The notes under the pieces: generated by a model
The model's database searches: none
The model's input: the letters and a program-made list of their open reading frames with translations, nothing else
Told to the model about the DNA's origin: nothing
Assembly (NCBI RefSeq): GCF_003201285.1
Contig: NZ_QICS01000012.1
Span: 62,001-126,000, forward strand
Source: Lachnotalea glycerini
GTDB taxonomy: Bacteria > Bacillota > Clostridia > Lachnospirales > Lachnospiraceae
Direction of reading: 5' to 3'
Length of the DNA stretch: 64,000 nucleotides
Translations under genes and position numbers: made by a program
Shown here: positions 1 to 10,200 of the stretch, piece after piece
How the letters are laid out: every line of letters begins with the position of its first letter
Numbering within the stretch: the stretch's first letter is position 1

Positions 1-1
1 T

Positions 2-385
2 CCAACTGCTTTTTGTACTTACGAAGAATACCAGACTGCTGTTTCTACTTTAAAGAGCTTCATGGAACTTCGTATGCAGAGTATTCAAGGTCAGTTAGAT
101 GGAACTATTCCATCAACTACGCAAGGACAGGAGCAGGATTCATCAACGTTAATAGATGCATCTGCAATTACACTATCGGATATGGGTTCACAAGGTGGTG
201 GCAAAGACCAAAAGGGTGATATGCCAGGAAGACCAGGTCAAAATGATGCAAATACCTCAACTGAAACAAACGCAGATGGAACTGGTGATACAGAGACGAC
301 AAGTGATACAGAGACGACAAGTGATACAGGCACCACAAGTGATACAGGCACGACAAGTGATACAGGCACGACAAGTGCACAATAA
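2..385 (+). CDS. CotH-like spore coat kinase family protein, C-terminal end (partial)
   Basis: The reading frame is open from the first bases of the window, so this is the 3' end of a gene that starts upstream. The stretch YEEYQTAVSTLKSFMELR followed by QGQLDGTIPSTTQGQ resembles the C-terminal end of CotH-family proteins, atypical protein kinases of spore coats and of secreted proteins. After it come a Gly/Gln/Asp-rich segment and five DTETTS/DTGTTS hexapeptide repeats reaching the stop, a low-complexity tail typical of exported or surface proteins. The catalytic part lies outside the window, so kinase activity cannot be judged. A strong terminator follows. The family call rests only on this C-terminal signature. 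Confidence 0.6.
   Translation, partial: PTAFCTYEEYQTAVSTLKSFMELRMQSIQGQLDGTIPSTTQGQEQDSSTLIDASAITLSDMGSQGGGKDQKGDMPGRPGQNDANTSTETNADGTGDTETTSDTETTSDTGTTSDTGTTSDTGTTSAQ
287..376 (+). repeat. Five 18-bp tandem repeats coding for DT(E/G)TTS
   Basis: Five exact-length 18-bp units run head to tail in frame at the end of the CotH-like gene. Units 1-2 encode DTETTS and units 3-5 encode DTGTTS. The near identity of the DNA units suggests recent expansion by slippage, so copy number may vary between strains. Confidence 0.9.
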
Positions 386-451
386 AATAATAATTAATGT
401 ATTTTACAAAAAATAAGAATTTAAACAATATTAAGTAATAGTAATAAACCC

Positions 452-488
452 ACGTCTGTTAGGAAAACTCTTAACAGACGTATTTTTT
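452..488 (+). terminator. Rho-independent terminator after cotH-like gene
   Basis: A perfect 10-bp stem (ACGTCTGTTA with TAACAGACGT, 452-461 and 472-481) encloses a 10-nt loop and is followed by six T residues. Confidence 0.85.
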
Positions 489-557
489 AGTAAAAAATAT
501 TAATAGTTTCTTGTCATCAATAATTTTTGATTTTTAGAGCAGATAAGTACTCAGCAC

Positions 558-585
558 TTGAATATTATTTATCTTACTATATAAT
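558..585 (+). promoter_or_regulatory. Predicted sigma-A promoter of the first AraC-family gene
   Basis: TTGAAT (558-563) and a consensus TATAAT (580-585) are separated by 16 bp, about 65 bp before the start codon of the regulator at 652. Confidence 0.5.
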
Positions 586-651
586 AATGATATAACAAAA
601 ATGTAAAGCATATGGACATATTAAGAGGAATAACATGAGTCAGGAGGCAGT

Positions 652-1572
652 ATGGAAAGGTATGTGGGATATACACAAAGTGCGAGATTTACTTGTTTAG
701 AAGACTTAGAACTTGATAATCAGTTTAGTTTAACAAGTGCAATTAGTTTAGATTACTGTGGCTGTGAAAGATGTGAAAAAAGTTATAAATTCGGTCCATA
801 CAAGAGGGAAAACTATGTGATTCATATTATTTATGAAGGAAAAGGCTCTTATACAGTGGGTGATCAGGTTTTTCAACTGGAAAAAGGTCAGGCCTTTATT
901 ATATATCCCGAAATTGAGACGCTTTATAGAGCAGATATTATCGAACCATGGTGTTATGCCTGGGTAGGTTTTCATGGCTACCGTTCAGAGGAATTTATTA
1001 AAAAGATGGGATTTTCAAAAGAAAAACCCATCATTCATTTAAAACATGTTGAACAAGAAAAAGCATGCATTATAAATATGTTAAAAGCAAAACGTTTGAC
1101 AAGTATAGATGAATTGAGAAGAATCAGCGAATTGTTTGAATTGTTTGCACTGATGATGGAGAATAACGAAAATTATGCAGGGAAAGAAAATCATGATTAT
1201 CCAAGTGCAACATATGTTAAATATGCGATGGATTATATGAGGCTTAACATAAAAGAGAAAATTAAAATAGATGAACTGGCTGATACAATTGGAATTAGCA
1301 GAAGCCATTTAACAGGAAGCTTTAAAAAAGAGCTAAATATGTCGCCTCAAGAATATTTAATTCATTTACGGCTGGAAAATGCGACGTATCTGTTGAAAAA
1401 TACAACAAAACCGATTCGCATTGTGGCTTCTGAATCCGGTTATGAAGATTCTTTCTTTTTTTCAAAAATCTTTAAGCAAAAATATAATATAAGCCCAAAA
1501 GCTTATCGGGCGATGCAAGTTGAGGTGATACAAACAGATAAAAAGGGAAAATTTGAAGCCAAACATTTGTAA
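652..1572 (+). CDS. AraC-family transcriptional regulator of the alpha-galactoside locus
   Basis: The 306-residue protein has an N-terminal AraC-type cupin ligand domain (about residues 15-150; ENYVIHIIYEGKGSYTVG and FIIYPEIETLYRAD are typical) and a C-terminal double helix-turn-helix (about 195-295; IDELADTIGISRSHLTGSFK and the second motif IRIVASESGYEDSFFFSKIFK region). Such regulators usually bind a sugar and activate nearby transport genes. It sits directly upstream of an ABC sugar importer and a GH36 alpha-galactosidase on the same strand, so control by alpha-galactosides such as raffinose or melibiose is the likely job, by inference. The ATG follows the ribosome site AGGAGG. A terminator separates it from the next gene, which has its own palindromic operator-like site. 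Confidence 0.88.
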   Translation: MERYVGYTQSARFTCLEDLELDNQFSLTSAISLDYCGCERCEKSYKFGPYKRENYVIHIIYEGKGSYTVGDQVFQLEKGQAFIIYPEIETLYRADIIEPWCYAWVGFHGYRSEEFIKKMGFSKEKPIIHLKHVEQEKACIINMLKAKRLTSIDELRRISELFELFALMMENNENYAGKENHDYPSATYVKYAMDYMRLNIKEKIKIDELADTIGISRSHLTGSFKKELNMSPQEYLIHLRLENATYLLKNTTKPIRIVASESGYEDSFFFSKIFKQKYNISPKAYRAMQVEVIQTDKKGKFEAKHL

Positions 1573-1574
1573 GA

Positions 1575-1617
1575 AAAGAGGACACTTAGGAGCAATAGCT
1601 AATGTGTTCTCTTTTTT
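1575..1617 (+). terminator. Rho-independent terminator after araC-type gene
   Basis: AAAAGAGGACAC pairs with GTGTTCTCTTTT (one G-T pair), extended by TTAG/CTAA across a bulge, and ends in a T run. The A-rich 5' side means it could also work on the minus strand. Confidence 0.75.
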
Positions 1618-1674
1618 ATAAAGTATTATTTATATTAAAAATCACTTTAAATTGTATAAATTGTACATTAATCC

Positions 1675-1692
1675 ATAATGTAATTACATTAT
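1675..1692. promoter_or_regulatory. 18-bp perfect palindrome, likely operator of the sugar-transport operon
   Basis: ATAATGTAATTACATTAT is a perfect 18-bp palindrome 83 bp upstream of the binding-protein start. TATAAT hexamers lie downstream at 1719-1724 and 1725-1730, but neither has a good -35 box, which fits an activator-dependent promoter. The likely binder is the AraC-type protein encoded upstream, or another dimeric regulator; this is inference. Confidence 0.5.
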
Positions 1693-1774
1693 TCCATGTA
1701 CTAATACCTAGAAATTACTATAATTATAATTAGATTTATATAAATCAAACAATAGGATATAGGAGGATAAGGAT

Positions 1775-3100
1775 TTGAAAAAGAAAATATTATCACTTTT
1801 AATTACGTCCCTCATGGTTCTTTCTTTAGCAGCATGTAATTCCAAACAGAGTACTGCCATTGGTGCAGAAGAATCAACAGAACAAACAGTTACAAACAAG
1901 GACCCTCTTGAGGTTATTATATGGGATACAAATCAACAGGAAGGTTTGCAGGAAATCTGTGATTTGTTTACACAAGAGACAGGGATAAAAGTAGATATAC
2001 AGGTAAAGGATTGGGACAGTTATTGGACTTTGCTAGAAGCCGGTGCTTCGGGAGGAGATATGCCGGATGTATTTTGGATGCACTCTAATAATTCTCAAAT
2101 GTATATGAATAATGATATTCTATTAAAATTAGATGATTATATAGAAAAAAGTGATAAAATTGATTTAAGTAATTATATGGATGAAATAGTAGAACTCTAT
2201 ACATGGAATGGTTCTTATTACGCAATTCCTAAAGATTACGATACCATTGCATTATGGTATAACAAGACAATGTTTGATGAAGCAGGCTTATCTTATCCCG
2301 ATGAAACATGGACTTGGGATGACTTGTATGAAGCGGCAGTTAAATTAACAAAGGATGACGGCTCTCAGTATGGTTTTGCATTGAACCCTTCCAATGATCA
2401 AGATACTTACTACAATATGGTATATTCGATGGGCGGTAATATTATATCAGAGGATCATAAAACATCTGGTTATGACAATGAAAATACAATAAAGGCAATG
2501 GAATACGTAGGTAAGTTAATTAAGGATGCATGCCCGAGTTCTACAACCATGTCAGAAACAGGCACAGACGTTTTAATGCAGTCAGGTACAGTAGCCATGA
2601 TTACTCAAGGCTCTTGGATGACAGCAGGTTTTCTTCAAAATGATTATATGAAAGAAAATTGTGATGTGGCAATTATTCCTTTTGATGCACAGACAAAAGA
2701 AAGAGTTTCATTATGTAATGGTTTGGGATGGAGTGCCTATGCAAAAACAGACAGACCGGATGATTGCTGGGCATTGCTTGAATGGCTAGGAAGTAAAGAA
2801 ATGCAGTTAAAGCAGGCAGAATTAGGTGTAACAATGTCAGCGTATCAGAATACTTCAGATGCATGGGTAAATTGTACCGATAACTTCAACCTTCAGGCAT
2901 ATCTAGACATAACAAAGGAATCAAGTAATGATGTAACCAATCAATTAGTTTTAAGACCATATTCCTATAATTCAACAGTATGGTCAAGTGCGGCACAGAC
3001 TGCTTTGGCTAAAGCCTGGGCAGACACTTCTTTAATGAAACAGACTTGCATAGATTATGCACAAGAAATGAATGCAGCTATAGCAAAAGAAAATAATTAA
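1775..3100 (+). CDS. Sugar ABC transporter substrate-binding lipoprotein
   Basis: The 441-residue protein starts with a lipoprotein signal peptide whose lipobox is LSLAAC (Cys about residue 21), so it is anchored outside the membrane. The rest matches the family 1 extracellular solute-binding fold (MalE/MsmE/UgpB type): PLEVIIWDTNQQEGLQEI near the start, DMPDVFWMHSNN, and YYAIPKDYDTIALWYNKTMF around residues 145-165. The start is TTG at 1775, placed 8 bp after AGGAGG. It is followed by two permeases and an alpha-galactosidase, so alpha-galactosides are the probable cargo. No ATPase is encoded nearby; a shared MsmX-like ATPase elsewhere in the genome is expected. Confidence 0.88.
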   Translation: MKKKILSLLITSLMVLSLAACNSKQSTAIGAEESTEQTVTNKDPLEVIIWDTNQQEGLQEICDLFTQETGIKVDIQVKDWDSYWTLLEAGASGGDMPDVFWMHSNNSQMYMNNDILLKLDDYIEKSDKIDLSNYMDEIVELYTWNGSYYAIPKDYDTIALWYNKTMFDEAGLSYPDETWTWDDLYEAAVKLTKDDGSQYGFALNPSNDQDTYYNMVYSMGGNIISEDHKTSGYDNENTIKAMEYVGKLIKDACPSSTTMSETGTDVLMQSGTVAMITQGSWMTAGFLQNDYMKENCDVAIIPFDAQTKERVSLCNGLGWSAYAKTDRPDDCWALLEWLGSKEMQLKQAELGVTMSAYQNTSDAWVNCTDNFNLQAYLDITKESSNDVTNQLVLRPYSYNSTVWSSAAQTALAKAWADTSLMKQTCIDYAQEMNAAIAKENN

Positions 3101-3122
3101 GTAAGATGAAAATGAATAGAAT

Positions 3123-3140
3123 GGGCGGGGAAACCCGCCC
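3123..3140 (+). terminator. GC-rich intercistronic hairpin (attenuator or mRNA stabiliser)
   Basis: GGGCGGG and CCCGCCC form a 7-bp pure G-C stem with a GAAA tetraloop, followed by the weak T tract GTTGTTT. It lies between the binding protein and the first permease. Such hairpins commonly let the binding protein be made in excess over the membrane proteins, by partial termination or protection of the upstream mRNA. Confidence 0.6.
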
Positions 3141-3171
3141 GTTGTTTCAATAAAGAAAGAGAGATGATACT

Positions 3172-4080
3172 TTGAAATCCACAAACAAGATTAATACAAA
3201 AAGAATGACTTCTTGGGAAAAAAGTCAGTTTATCTGGGGATGGTTATTTATTTTACCAACTATGGCAGGTTTGCTTGTACTAAATATCATTCCTATTTTT
3301 GAAACCATTTACCAGTCTTTTTTTAAAACGGGAGATTTTGGAAAGGGTAATGTATTTATAGGTTTTGATAATTATAATAAGCTGCTTCACGATACAGAGG
3401 TTTGGAGATCACTATGGAATACCTTTAAATATACCCTGATAGAAGTACCGTTTTCCATTTCTATTGCATTGATACTTGCGGTATTTTTAAATAGAAAAAT
3501 ACGCGGAAGAAGTGCATATCGTGCTATTTTTTTTCTGCCAATGGTAGCAGCACCTGCAGCTATTGCAATGGTTTGGAGATGGTTATATAATTCTCAATTT
3601 GGACTTATTAATCATTTATTCGGTAGTAAGATTGAATGGATTTCCAATCCAAACGTTGCATGGATTAGCATTGGTATTATAGGTGTTTGGTCAATACTTG
3701 GCTATAATATGGTATTATTTTTAGCCGGGCTTCAAGAGATTCCCCATGATTATTATGAAGCAGCTGATATTGATGGAGCATCTGGAATTCAGGCATTTTT
3801 TAAAATTACAGTTCCATTGCTGTCACCGACGATATTTTTTGTATTGATTATAAGAGTGATTGGTGCACTACAGGTATTTGATTTGCTTTATATGGTAATG
3901 GACATTACGAATCCAGCACTTAAAAATACACAGTCCATTGTGTATTTATTTTATCAGTATTCTTTTACTTATGGAGATAAGGGCTATGGTTCTACAATTG
4001 TTATGCTTTTATTAGCCGTAATTATGTTAATAACCTTTGTTCAGATGAAAGGTCAGAAAAAATGGGTTTTCTATAATTAA
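3172..4080 (+). CDS. Sugar ABC transporter permease, MalF/UgpA type
   Basis: The 302-residue membrane protein has about six hydrophobic segments, starting at FIWGWLFILPTMAGLLVL (residues about 20-40), and the inner-membrane permease EAA loop YEAADIDGASGIQAFFKIT near residue 200. This is the first of two permease subunits of a CUT1-type importer. The start appears to be TTG at 3172 with a weak AAAGAGAG ribosome site; an internal ATG (MTSWEK, codon 11) is an alternative. The next permease begins 17 bp after its stop, so the two are co-transcribed. Confidence 0.88.
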   Translation: MKSTNKINTKRMTSWEKSQFIWGWLFILPTMAGLLVLNIIPIFETIYQSFFKTGDFGKGNVFIGFDNYNKLLHDTEVWRSLWNTFKYTLIEVPFSISIALILAVFLNRKIRGRSAYRAIFFLPMVAAPAAIAMVWRWLYNSQFGLINHLFGSKIEWISNPNVAWISIGIIGVWSILGYNMVLFLAGLQEIPHDYYEAADIDGASGIQAFFKITVPLLSPTIFFVLIIRVIGALQVFDLLYMVMDITNPALKNTQSIVYLFYQYSFTYGDKGYGSTIVMLLLAVIMLITFVQMKGQKKWVFYN

Positions 4081-4097
4081 GGGAAAGAGGAAACAAT

Positions 4098-4934
4098 ATG
4101 ACACTAACAGTAAAACGAAAAATACAAAAACTTTGCATACATTTTATTTTAACTATTTTTTCTATAATTATGATAACGCCGTTTGTATGGATGGCTCTTA
4201 CTGCCTTCAAAACAGTTGGGGAGGCAACCTCTGTAAATCCTTTTGTGATATTTCCGGGAAAGTGGAATCTAGATGCTTTTCAAACCGTTTGGAATAATAT
4301 GAATTTTTTAGTGCTTTATAAAAATACATTGCTGCTAATATTTTGGCGTGTATTATGTGCATGCTTAACCGCTACAATGGCAGGATATGCATTTGCCAGG
4401 TTAGAATTTAAAGGTAAAAATTTGATGTTCTCAGTCGTACTGTTCCAAATGATGATACCATCGCAGATATTTATAGTTCCGCAATATCTTATGGTAAGCA
4501 GATTAAAGATGACAAATACTATTTTTTCTTTGGTTTTTCCAGGAATCGTCACAGCTTTTGGCACATTTTTAATGAAACAGGCTTATATGACACTTCCTAA
4601 AGAGCTAGAGGAAGCAGCCAGATTAGATGGTTGTAATATTTTTCAAACATTTTTAAAAATCATGATGCCATTAACCCGATCCTCCTTGGTTGCATTATCT
4701 ATTTTTACAGCCGTGTTCGCATATAAAGATTTAATGTGGCCATTGGTTGTTAATATGAGTGCATCAAAGATGCCTTTATCAGCAGCACTGGCAACTATGC
4801 AGGGTCAATACAGCTCTAACTATCCACAACTTATGGCAGCATCCTTAATTGCCTGTATACCTATGATTATTCTTTATTTAATTTTTCAAAAACAGTTTAT
4901 TGAAGGAATTGCAACATCTGGAGGAAAGCTTTAG
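4098..4934 (+). CDS. Sugar ABC transporter permease, MalG/UgpE type
   Basis: This 278-residue membrane protein is the partner permease of the preceding MalF-type subunit. It has about six hydrophobic helices and the EAA loop LEEAARLDGCNIFQTFLKI near residues 169-187, the contact site for the cytoplasmic ATPase. The C-terminal KQFIEGIATSGGKL ending is characteristic of the MalG/UgpE branch. ATG follows AAAGAGGAAACA. The alpha-galactosidase follows within 50 bp, making a single import-and-cleave operon. Confidence 0.9.
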   Translation: MTLTVKRKIQKLCIHFILTIFSIIMITPFVWMALTAFKTVGEATSVNPFVIFPGKWNLDAFQTVWNNMNFLVLYKNTLLLIFWRVLCACLTATMAGYAFARLEFKGKNLMFSVVLFQMMIPSQIFIVPQYLMVSRLKMTNTIFSLVFPGIVTAFGTFLMKQAYMTLPKELEEAARLDGCNIFQTFLKIMMPLTRSSLVALSIFTAVFAYKDLMWPLVVNMSASKMPLSAALATMQGQYSSNYPQLMAASLIACIPMIILYLIFQKQFIEGIATSGGKL

Positions 4935-4980
4935 TGATAACAGTTTAGCAAAATAATTAAATCAGAAAGGAAAATTAACA

Positions 4981-7170
4981 ATGCCGATTCAAATTAATAA
5001 TAATATAATAACAATTCATACACGTAATACTACATATCAAATGGCAGTGGGGGAATTTGGCTTCTTACTGCATCTTTATTATGGGAAAAAAATTGAAGGT
5101 GATATGAGCTATCTTGTTACTTATAATGATAGAGGGTTCTCAGGAAATCCATATGAAGCAAAGGAAAATCGTAGTTTTTCTATGGATACGTTGCCTCAGG
5201 AATATCCATGCTACGGAACCGGAGATTATCGTGTCACAGGTTTTAATATGAAAAATGATGAAGGGATTTATGGATGTGATTTGAGATATCAGTCTCATTG
5301 CATCAGAAAGGGTAAATTTGCAATTCAAAACTTACCAGCGGTTTATGCTAAGGAAGAAGAAGCCAATACACTTGAAATCGTTTTGGAAGATAAGGCGGCA
5401 GGAATTGAGGTTACTCTTTATTATGGGGTCATTGAATCTTTAGATGTAATCACCAGAGCAGCAAAAATTAGAAACATCAAAGAAAAAAGCTGTATCATTA
5501 CAAAAGCCTCCAGTGGCTGTCTGGACTTTATGGAGGGAAGCTTTGATATGCTGCATTTTCATGGCAGACATGGAATGGAACGTATGTTGGAACGCACACC
5601 ATTGAGAGCAGGAACGATGTCCTTTGGGAGCATACGTGGTACATCAAGTCATCAACACAATCCTTTCTTTATTATTGCTGAAAAAGAGACAACGGAAGAT
5701 ATGGGCTGCTGTTATGGAATATCGCTATTATACAGTGGGAATTTTAAGTGTGAGGCAGAATTGGATCAATATAATCAAAGCAGAATTATTATTGGACTTC
5801 AAGATGAAATGTTTGAATATGAGTTAAAGCAAAATGAAACATTAAAGACTCCAGAAGTAGCATATATTTATACAGCGGATGGCTTGACGAATCTATCGCA
5901 CAAATATCACAAGCTAATCCAAAATCATATTTGCAGAGGTATTTATAAAAACCAACCAAGACCGATTCTGATTAATAACTGGGAAGCCACTTATTTTGAT
6001 TTTAATGGAAAAAAAATCATTGATATAGCAAAACAGGCAGCAGAACTTGGAGTTGAAATGCTTGTTTTAGATGATGGGTGGTTCGGAGAAAGAGACAGTG
6101 ATAATTCAGGACTGGGAGATTGGTTTGTAAATGAAAAGAAAATGGGTGGCAGTATTGCAGATGTGGTGAAAAAAATCAATGATATGGGAATGAAATTCGG
6201 TATTTGGATTGAACCAGAAATGATATCGGAAGACAGTAAGCTTTACAAAGAACATAGAGATTGGGTCTTTATCATTCCTGAAAGAAATCCAGTACTTGGA
6301 AGAAATCAATTAGTTCTTGACTTCTCAAGGAAAGAAGTTGTGGATTATATCTTTGATATGATTGCTAACATTCTCAAACAAACCAATATAGAATATATTA
6401 AAATGGACATGAACCGAAGTATAGCCAATGTGTATACAGCAGTAGCAGGAAAGCAAAATTATGGAACGATTCTTTACCATTATGTACTGGGAGTATATGA
6501 CTTCTTAGAACGACTAAATACAAGATTTCCACATATACTGATTGAAGGATGCAGCGGAGGAGGAGGCCGTTTTGACAGTGGAATGCTTTATTATACACCA
6601 CAGATATGGTGCAGTGACAATACCGATGCCATAGACAGAATTACAATTCAATATGGAACTTCTTTTGGATACCCAATATCTACGGTAGGTGCACATGTAT
6701 CCGCAGTGCCCAATCATCAGACAGGAAGAAGCACAAATATTAAAACGAGAGGTATCGTGGCAATGGCTGGAACCTTTGGCTATGAACTGGATTTAAATAC
6801 ACTTACATTAGAAGAGAAAGAGATAGTGAAGCAGCAAATCAATAATTGTAAAAAATATTGGAACTTGATTCACAATGGCTTGTACTACAGGCTTGTTAAT
6901 CCACAAAAACAACATGATATCGGAGCATGGGAATTTGCTTCAGAAGATAAAAGTGAGGCTCTCTTAAATGTAGTTACGCTGGATACCCACTGTAATGCTT
7001 ATGTTTCTTATATTAAATTAAAAGGATTGGAGGAAAAAGCATGGTATTATATGGAGCAGGACAAAGAAAAAGTTTATAGTGGCAGCGCTTTGATGTATGG
7101 GGGTATTCCAATTCCGAAAATGAGTAATGAATATCAGTCGTGGCAAGTGCATTTCGTTAAAGTAAAATAA
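4981..7170 (+). CDS. Alpha-galactosidase, GH36 (intracellular)
   Basis: The 729-residue protein is full length for bacterial GH36 alpha-galactosidase, which releases alpha-1,6-linked galactose from melibiose, raffinose and galactomannan oligosaccharides. Domains are an N-terminal beta-supersandwich (about 1-320), a TIM barrel (about 330-650) and a small C-terminal beta domain. Landmarks are NNWEATYFDFN (332-342), LDDGWFG (363-369), KMDMNR with nucleophile Asp476, EGCSGGGGRFD (522-532) and WCSDNTDA with acid/base Asp546. There is no signal peptide, so cleavage happens after uptake by the adjacent importer. The ATG follows AGAAAGGAAA. The operon ends with a hairpin terminator. Confidence 0.95.
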   Translation: MPIQINNNIITIHTRNTTYQMAVGEFGFLLHLYYGKKIEGDMSYLVTYNDRGFSGNPYEAKENRSFSMDTLPQEYPCYGTGDYRVTGFNMKNDEGIYGCDLRYQSHCIRKGKFAIQNLPAVYAKEEEANTLEIVLEDKAAGIEVTLYYGVIESLDVITRAAKIRNIKEKSCIITKASSGCLDFMEGSFDMLHFHGRHGMERMLERTPLRAGTMSFGSIRGTSSHQHNPFFIIAEKETTEDMGCCYGISLLYSGNFKCEAELDQYNQSRIIIGLQDEMFEYELKQNETLKTPEVAYIYTADGLTNLSHKYHKLIQNHICRGIYKNQPRPILINNWEATYFDFNGKKIIDIAKQAAELGVEMLVLDDGWFGERDSDNSGLGDWFVNEKKMGGSIADVVKKINDMGMKFGIWIEPEMISEDSKLYKEHRDWVFIIPERNPVLGRNQLVLDFSRKEVVDYIFDMIANILKQTNIEYIKMDMNRSIANVYTAVAGKQNYGTILYHYVLGVYDFLERLNTRFPHILIEGCSGGGGRFDSGMLYYTPQIWCSDNTDAIDRITIQYGTSFGYPISTVGAHVSAVPNHQTGRSTNIKTRGIVAMAGTFGYELDLNTLTLEEKEIVKQQINNCKKYWNLIHNGLYYRLVNPQKQHDIGAWEFASEDKSEALLNVVTLDTHCNAYVSYIKLKGLEEKAWYYMEQDKEKVYSGSALMYGGIPIPKMSNEYQSWQVHFVKVK

Positions 7171-7189
7171 TAAAATTTATTAATCTGAG

Positions 7190-7225
7190 AAAGAGTTGAT
7201 TCAAAAATTCATGAAACAACTCTTT
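7190..7225 (+). terminator. Terminator between convergent alpha-galactosidase and GH2 genes
   Basis: AAAGAGTTG (7190-7198) pairs perfectly with CAACTCTTT (7217-7225); T-rich sequence follows the stem. It lies between convergent genes and may serve both strands. Confidence 0.65.
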
Positions 7226-7272
7226 TGTGTTCACAGTTTAGTAAAATCTTTAGTAAATAGGTGCAGTACTAT

Positions 7273-10200
7273 CTATTCAAAGCGAAACCATTGAAAATCA
7301 AAATTGCTTCCGGGAAGAAATACAAAGGTTACGGTTTGCATACCAAAGACGCGGCGTATGTCAAACGTCTGGACTTCAAAGTGGTCGCTGTGATTTAATT
7401 CTGCAATCTCTATGGAATCAAAGGCTTCATTATGAAAATGTATCTGAATGGTATTTCTGTCTATCGGGCAGCGGCCGCATATAATAACCTTGCCTGCCCC
7501 CCGATTGCCAAAATCCATATTTTTAAATTCAAGTGATACATTATTGCCGATACCCTCAACACAATGAGAAGAAATGGTAAAAGTATCCCCATAAATATGA
7601 TTGGCTTCCTTTACATAGATCTTTTCAAAAGCCTTTTCTTTTTTTAAAAAGCAAAAGCCCTTAATATGAATCTTACGTTCTACTTCAATCGTAAGACTCG
7701 TAATTCCTGATAAGCGTTGATTCAGGATATATGTTGCATCTTGATACACATTCCAGATGGTTTCTTTATCATAAATAAATGAGCCAAGAAGCTTTTCTGT
7801 GTTACGTTTTCCTTCGTAAAAGCGAATGACAGCAGGAGTACTCTCCAATTCAAAAATGGGAAGTGTCAGTGTATCAGAGCCATATTCTCCAAAATCAAGA
7901 TTGTCATAGGTGATGCAAGTTAATGAATCTCTTGACGTAGCCACGCCGCGTTCATTTCCATTACTAATTTCTCCCTCATAGGAGCTATACAGTGAGCCGG
8001 AAATAAATTGATAAGGATTCAAAGTAAGCGAACCTAAACCACTAATCGAAAATTCTAGAGAGGATATGATCTGTGCATGATCTCCTCCGTTTTTGCAGCT
8101 AGCTCGAAGACGAAAATCTCCATCTCCATGAGCGGTGATTTCAACTAAATGTTCTGCATCACATAAAGATTTTACAGAAGCAATTTGAATTGCAACACCA
8201 GAAGCATTCGTTACTTGCCAGTTTATGTCATGATAGGATGCATTCATTGGATAAATTCGAGCTTCGACAATAATCCTTGTATGGTCTTTGGTAAAGGTTT
8301 GTCCGTTTCTTGAAATAAGCTCTATTTTACGAACGGGTATTTCACGCGTAATAATACTTTCAAAGGAAGACAGCAGTGCAGAAGCAACTGGTTTATTCGG
8401 TGAAGCAACAGCATTTAGTTTAAGTTGTCCCATAGGTAAGCCGATTGATGTGACATTTATTGTAATAGATCCGCTTTCCAGAGTGGAAGCAACCATTGCC
8501 AACAGCTTTCCGCTAAACAGTTTTCGGCTAGACCCCTTATAGGAGTCAGAGTCCGTACTGTCACCATTATCCAGACCAACTAAACGGCCTGCTCCCTCCA
8601 CCTTAACATAGACACGGTTGTTTGCATTCTCAACCGGATGACCCTGAGCATCCATCATTCGTATAGTTACAAAGACTAAATCCTCTGCGTTTGCTGTCAT
8701 ACATTGCTTATTTGCAGTTAACTCGATAGTAGCAGCATCATCAAAAGAATATGCATCGTCTGAAGCGATGATTTGGTTGCTTTCATCAAAAGCAACGGCA
8801 TGCAGATGTCCCCTTTCATAAGGAATCTGCCAATCTCCAATTAATTTAGTTCCGATTTGATGCTCAAGATGCTGACAGCCTAAAGAAATATCATTCAAAA
8901 ATAACTCAATCTTAGGAGCATTAGACATAATCCGTACATCAATGAGCTGGTTTGGGTTAAAGTCCCAATAGGTTGAGATGTGGATCATGGGATTTTCCTT
9001 GTAGCTGGTCCACGACGACTGATAAAAGTAAAAGGAATCCTTAGGAAAACCTGCCGTATCAATTTGACCAAAGTAGGAATTTCTTGTGTGATAAGGAGTC
9101 GGCTCTCCGATATAATCAAACCCAGTCCAAATGAATTGTCCCATTGAAAAAGGGGTATCACGTTCACTCAAAATACAAGACTCCATGCTTTTCGCACCCC
9201 AACTTGTGGTGCTGTTTCCAAGGGAAGAACACTGCTCATCATCCTCACATAAAATAGGCTCATTAAGCGGGAAATGGTAAATTCCACGACTTTGCACCAG
9301 TGAAGAGGTTTCACTGCCATAAATAGCCCAATCAGGATACTTTTTGTGATGCTCTTGATATAGCTTTTCTGTATAGTTGTAGCCTGCCAGTTTTACAATA
9401 TTGGCACATTTTCTCGCATTTTCCCAAGTCATATAATTTGAAGCGATAGTAACGTACGCATTATTACGACTGTCATGCTTTTTCACCTCATCATACAATG
9501 CCTGTGTGATTTCCATCCCATGCTCATCGGCATGAGTATCATAAATTTCATTTCCAATTGACCACATAATGACACTTGGATGATTTCGGTCGCGACGAAT
9601 CCAGCTTTTTACGTCTTTTACACAGTGCTCCTTGAAAAAACGTGCATAATCGTAAGCTGTTTTAGAACGCTCCCACATATCAAACACTTCATCAATTACC
9701 AGAAATCCCATTTCATCAGTCAGTGCCAAAAGCTCAGGAGCAGGCATATTATGCGAAGTCCGAATTGCATTGGCTCCCATTTGCTTTAAAAGCAACAACT
9801 GTCTTTTGGCAGCCGTTTTATGAAAAGCACTTCCAAGCGCACCTAAATCATGATGCTGACAGACTCCATTTAATTTCGTATGTACCCCATTTAAGAAAAA
9901 ACCCTGATTACAGTCAAATGTAATACTTCGAAAGCCAAAACGATTGTTTTCGGTATCTACAACAACATCATCGATGAGTAATTCAGAACGAAGGGTATAA
10001 AGATAGGGCTTTTCTAAGGTCCAAGGAATGATGTCACGAATCAATATCTCAACATCAGAGCTTATGCCGGACATAATGAGCTTCTCGTTTGCATCAAGCA
10101 GAGTATGTCGAACCGTTCCTATTGCATTTTGACTGATTTCATGAGAAACAATGAGAGAATAGTCCTCTTGTTTTTTATTGGTAGAAATATAAATGCCATT

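Noticed and set aside
168-428. Minus-strand frame over the CotH-like tail
   Set aside because: It is the reverse shadow of the 18-bp repeats and runs into the downstream intergenic region, without start signals.
8288-8542. Plus-strand frames inside the GH2 gene
   Set aside because: They are antisense shadows of an intact 1125-codon gene with visible catalytic motifs.
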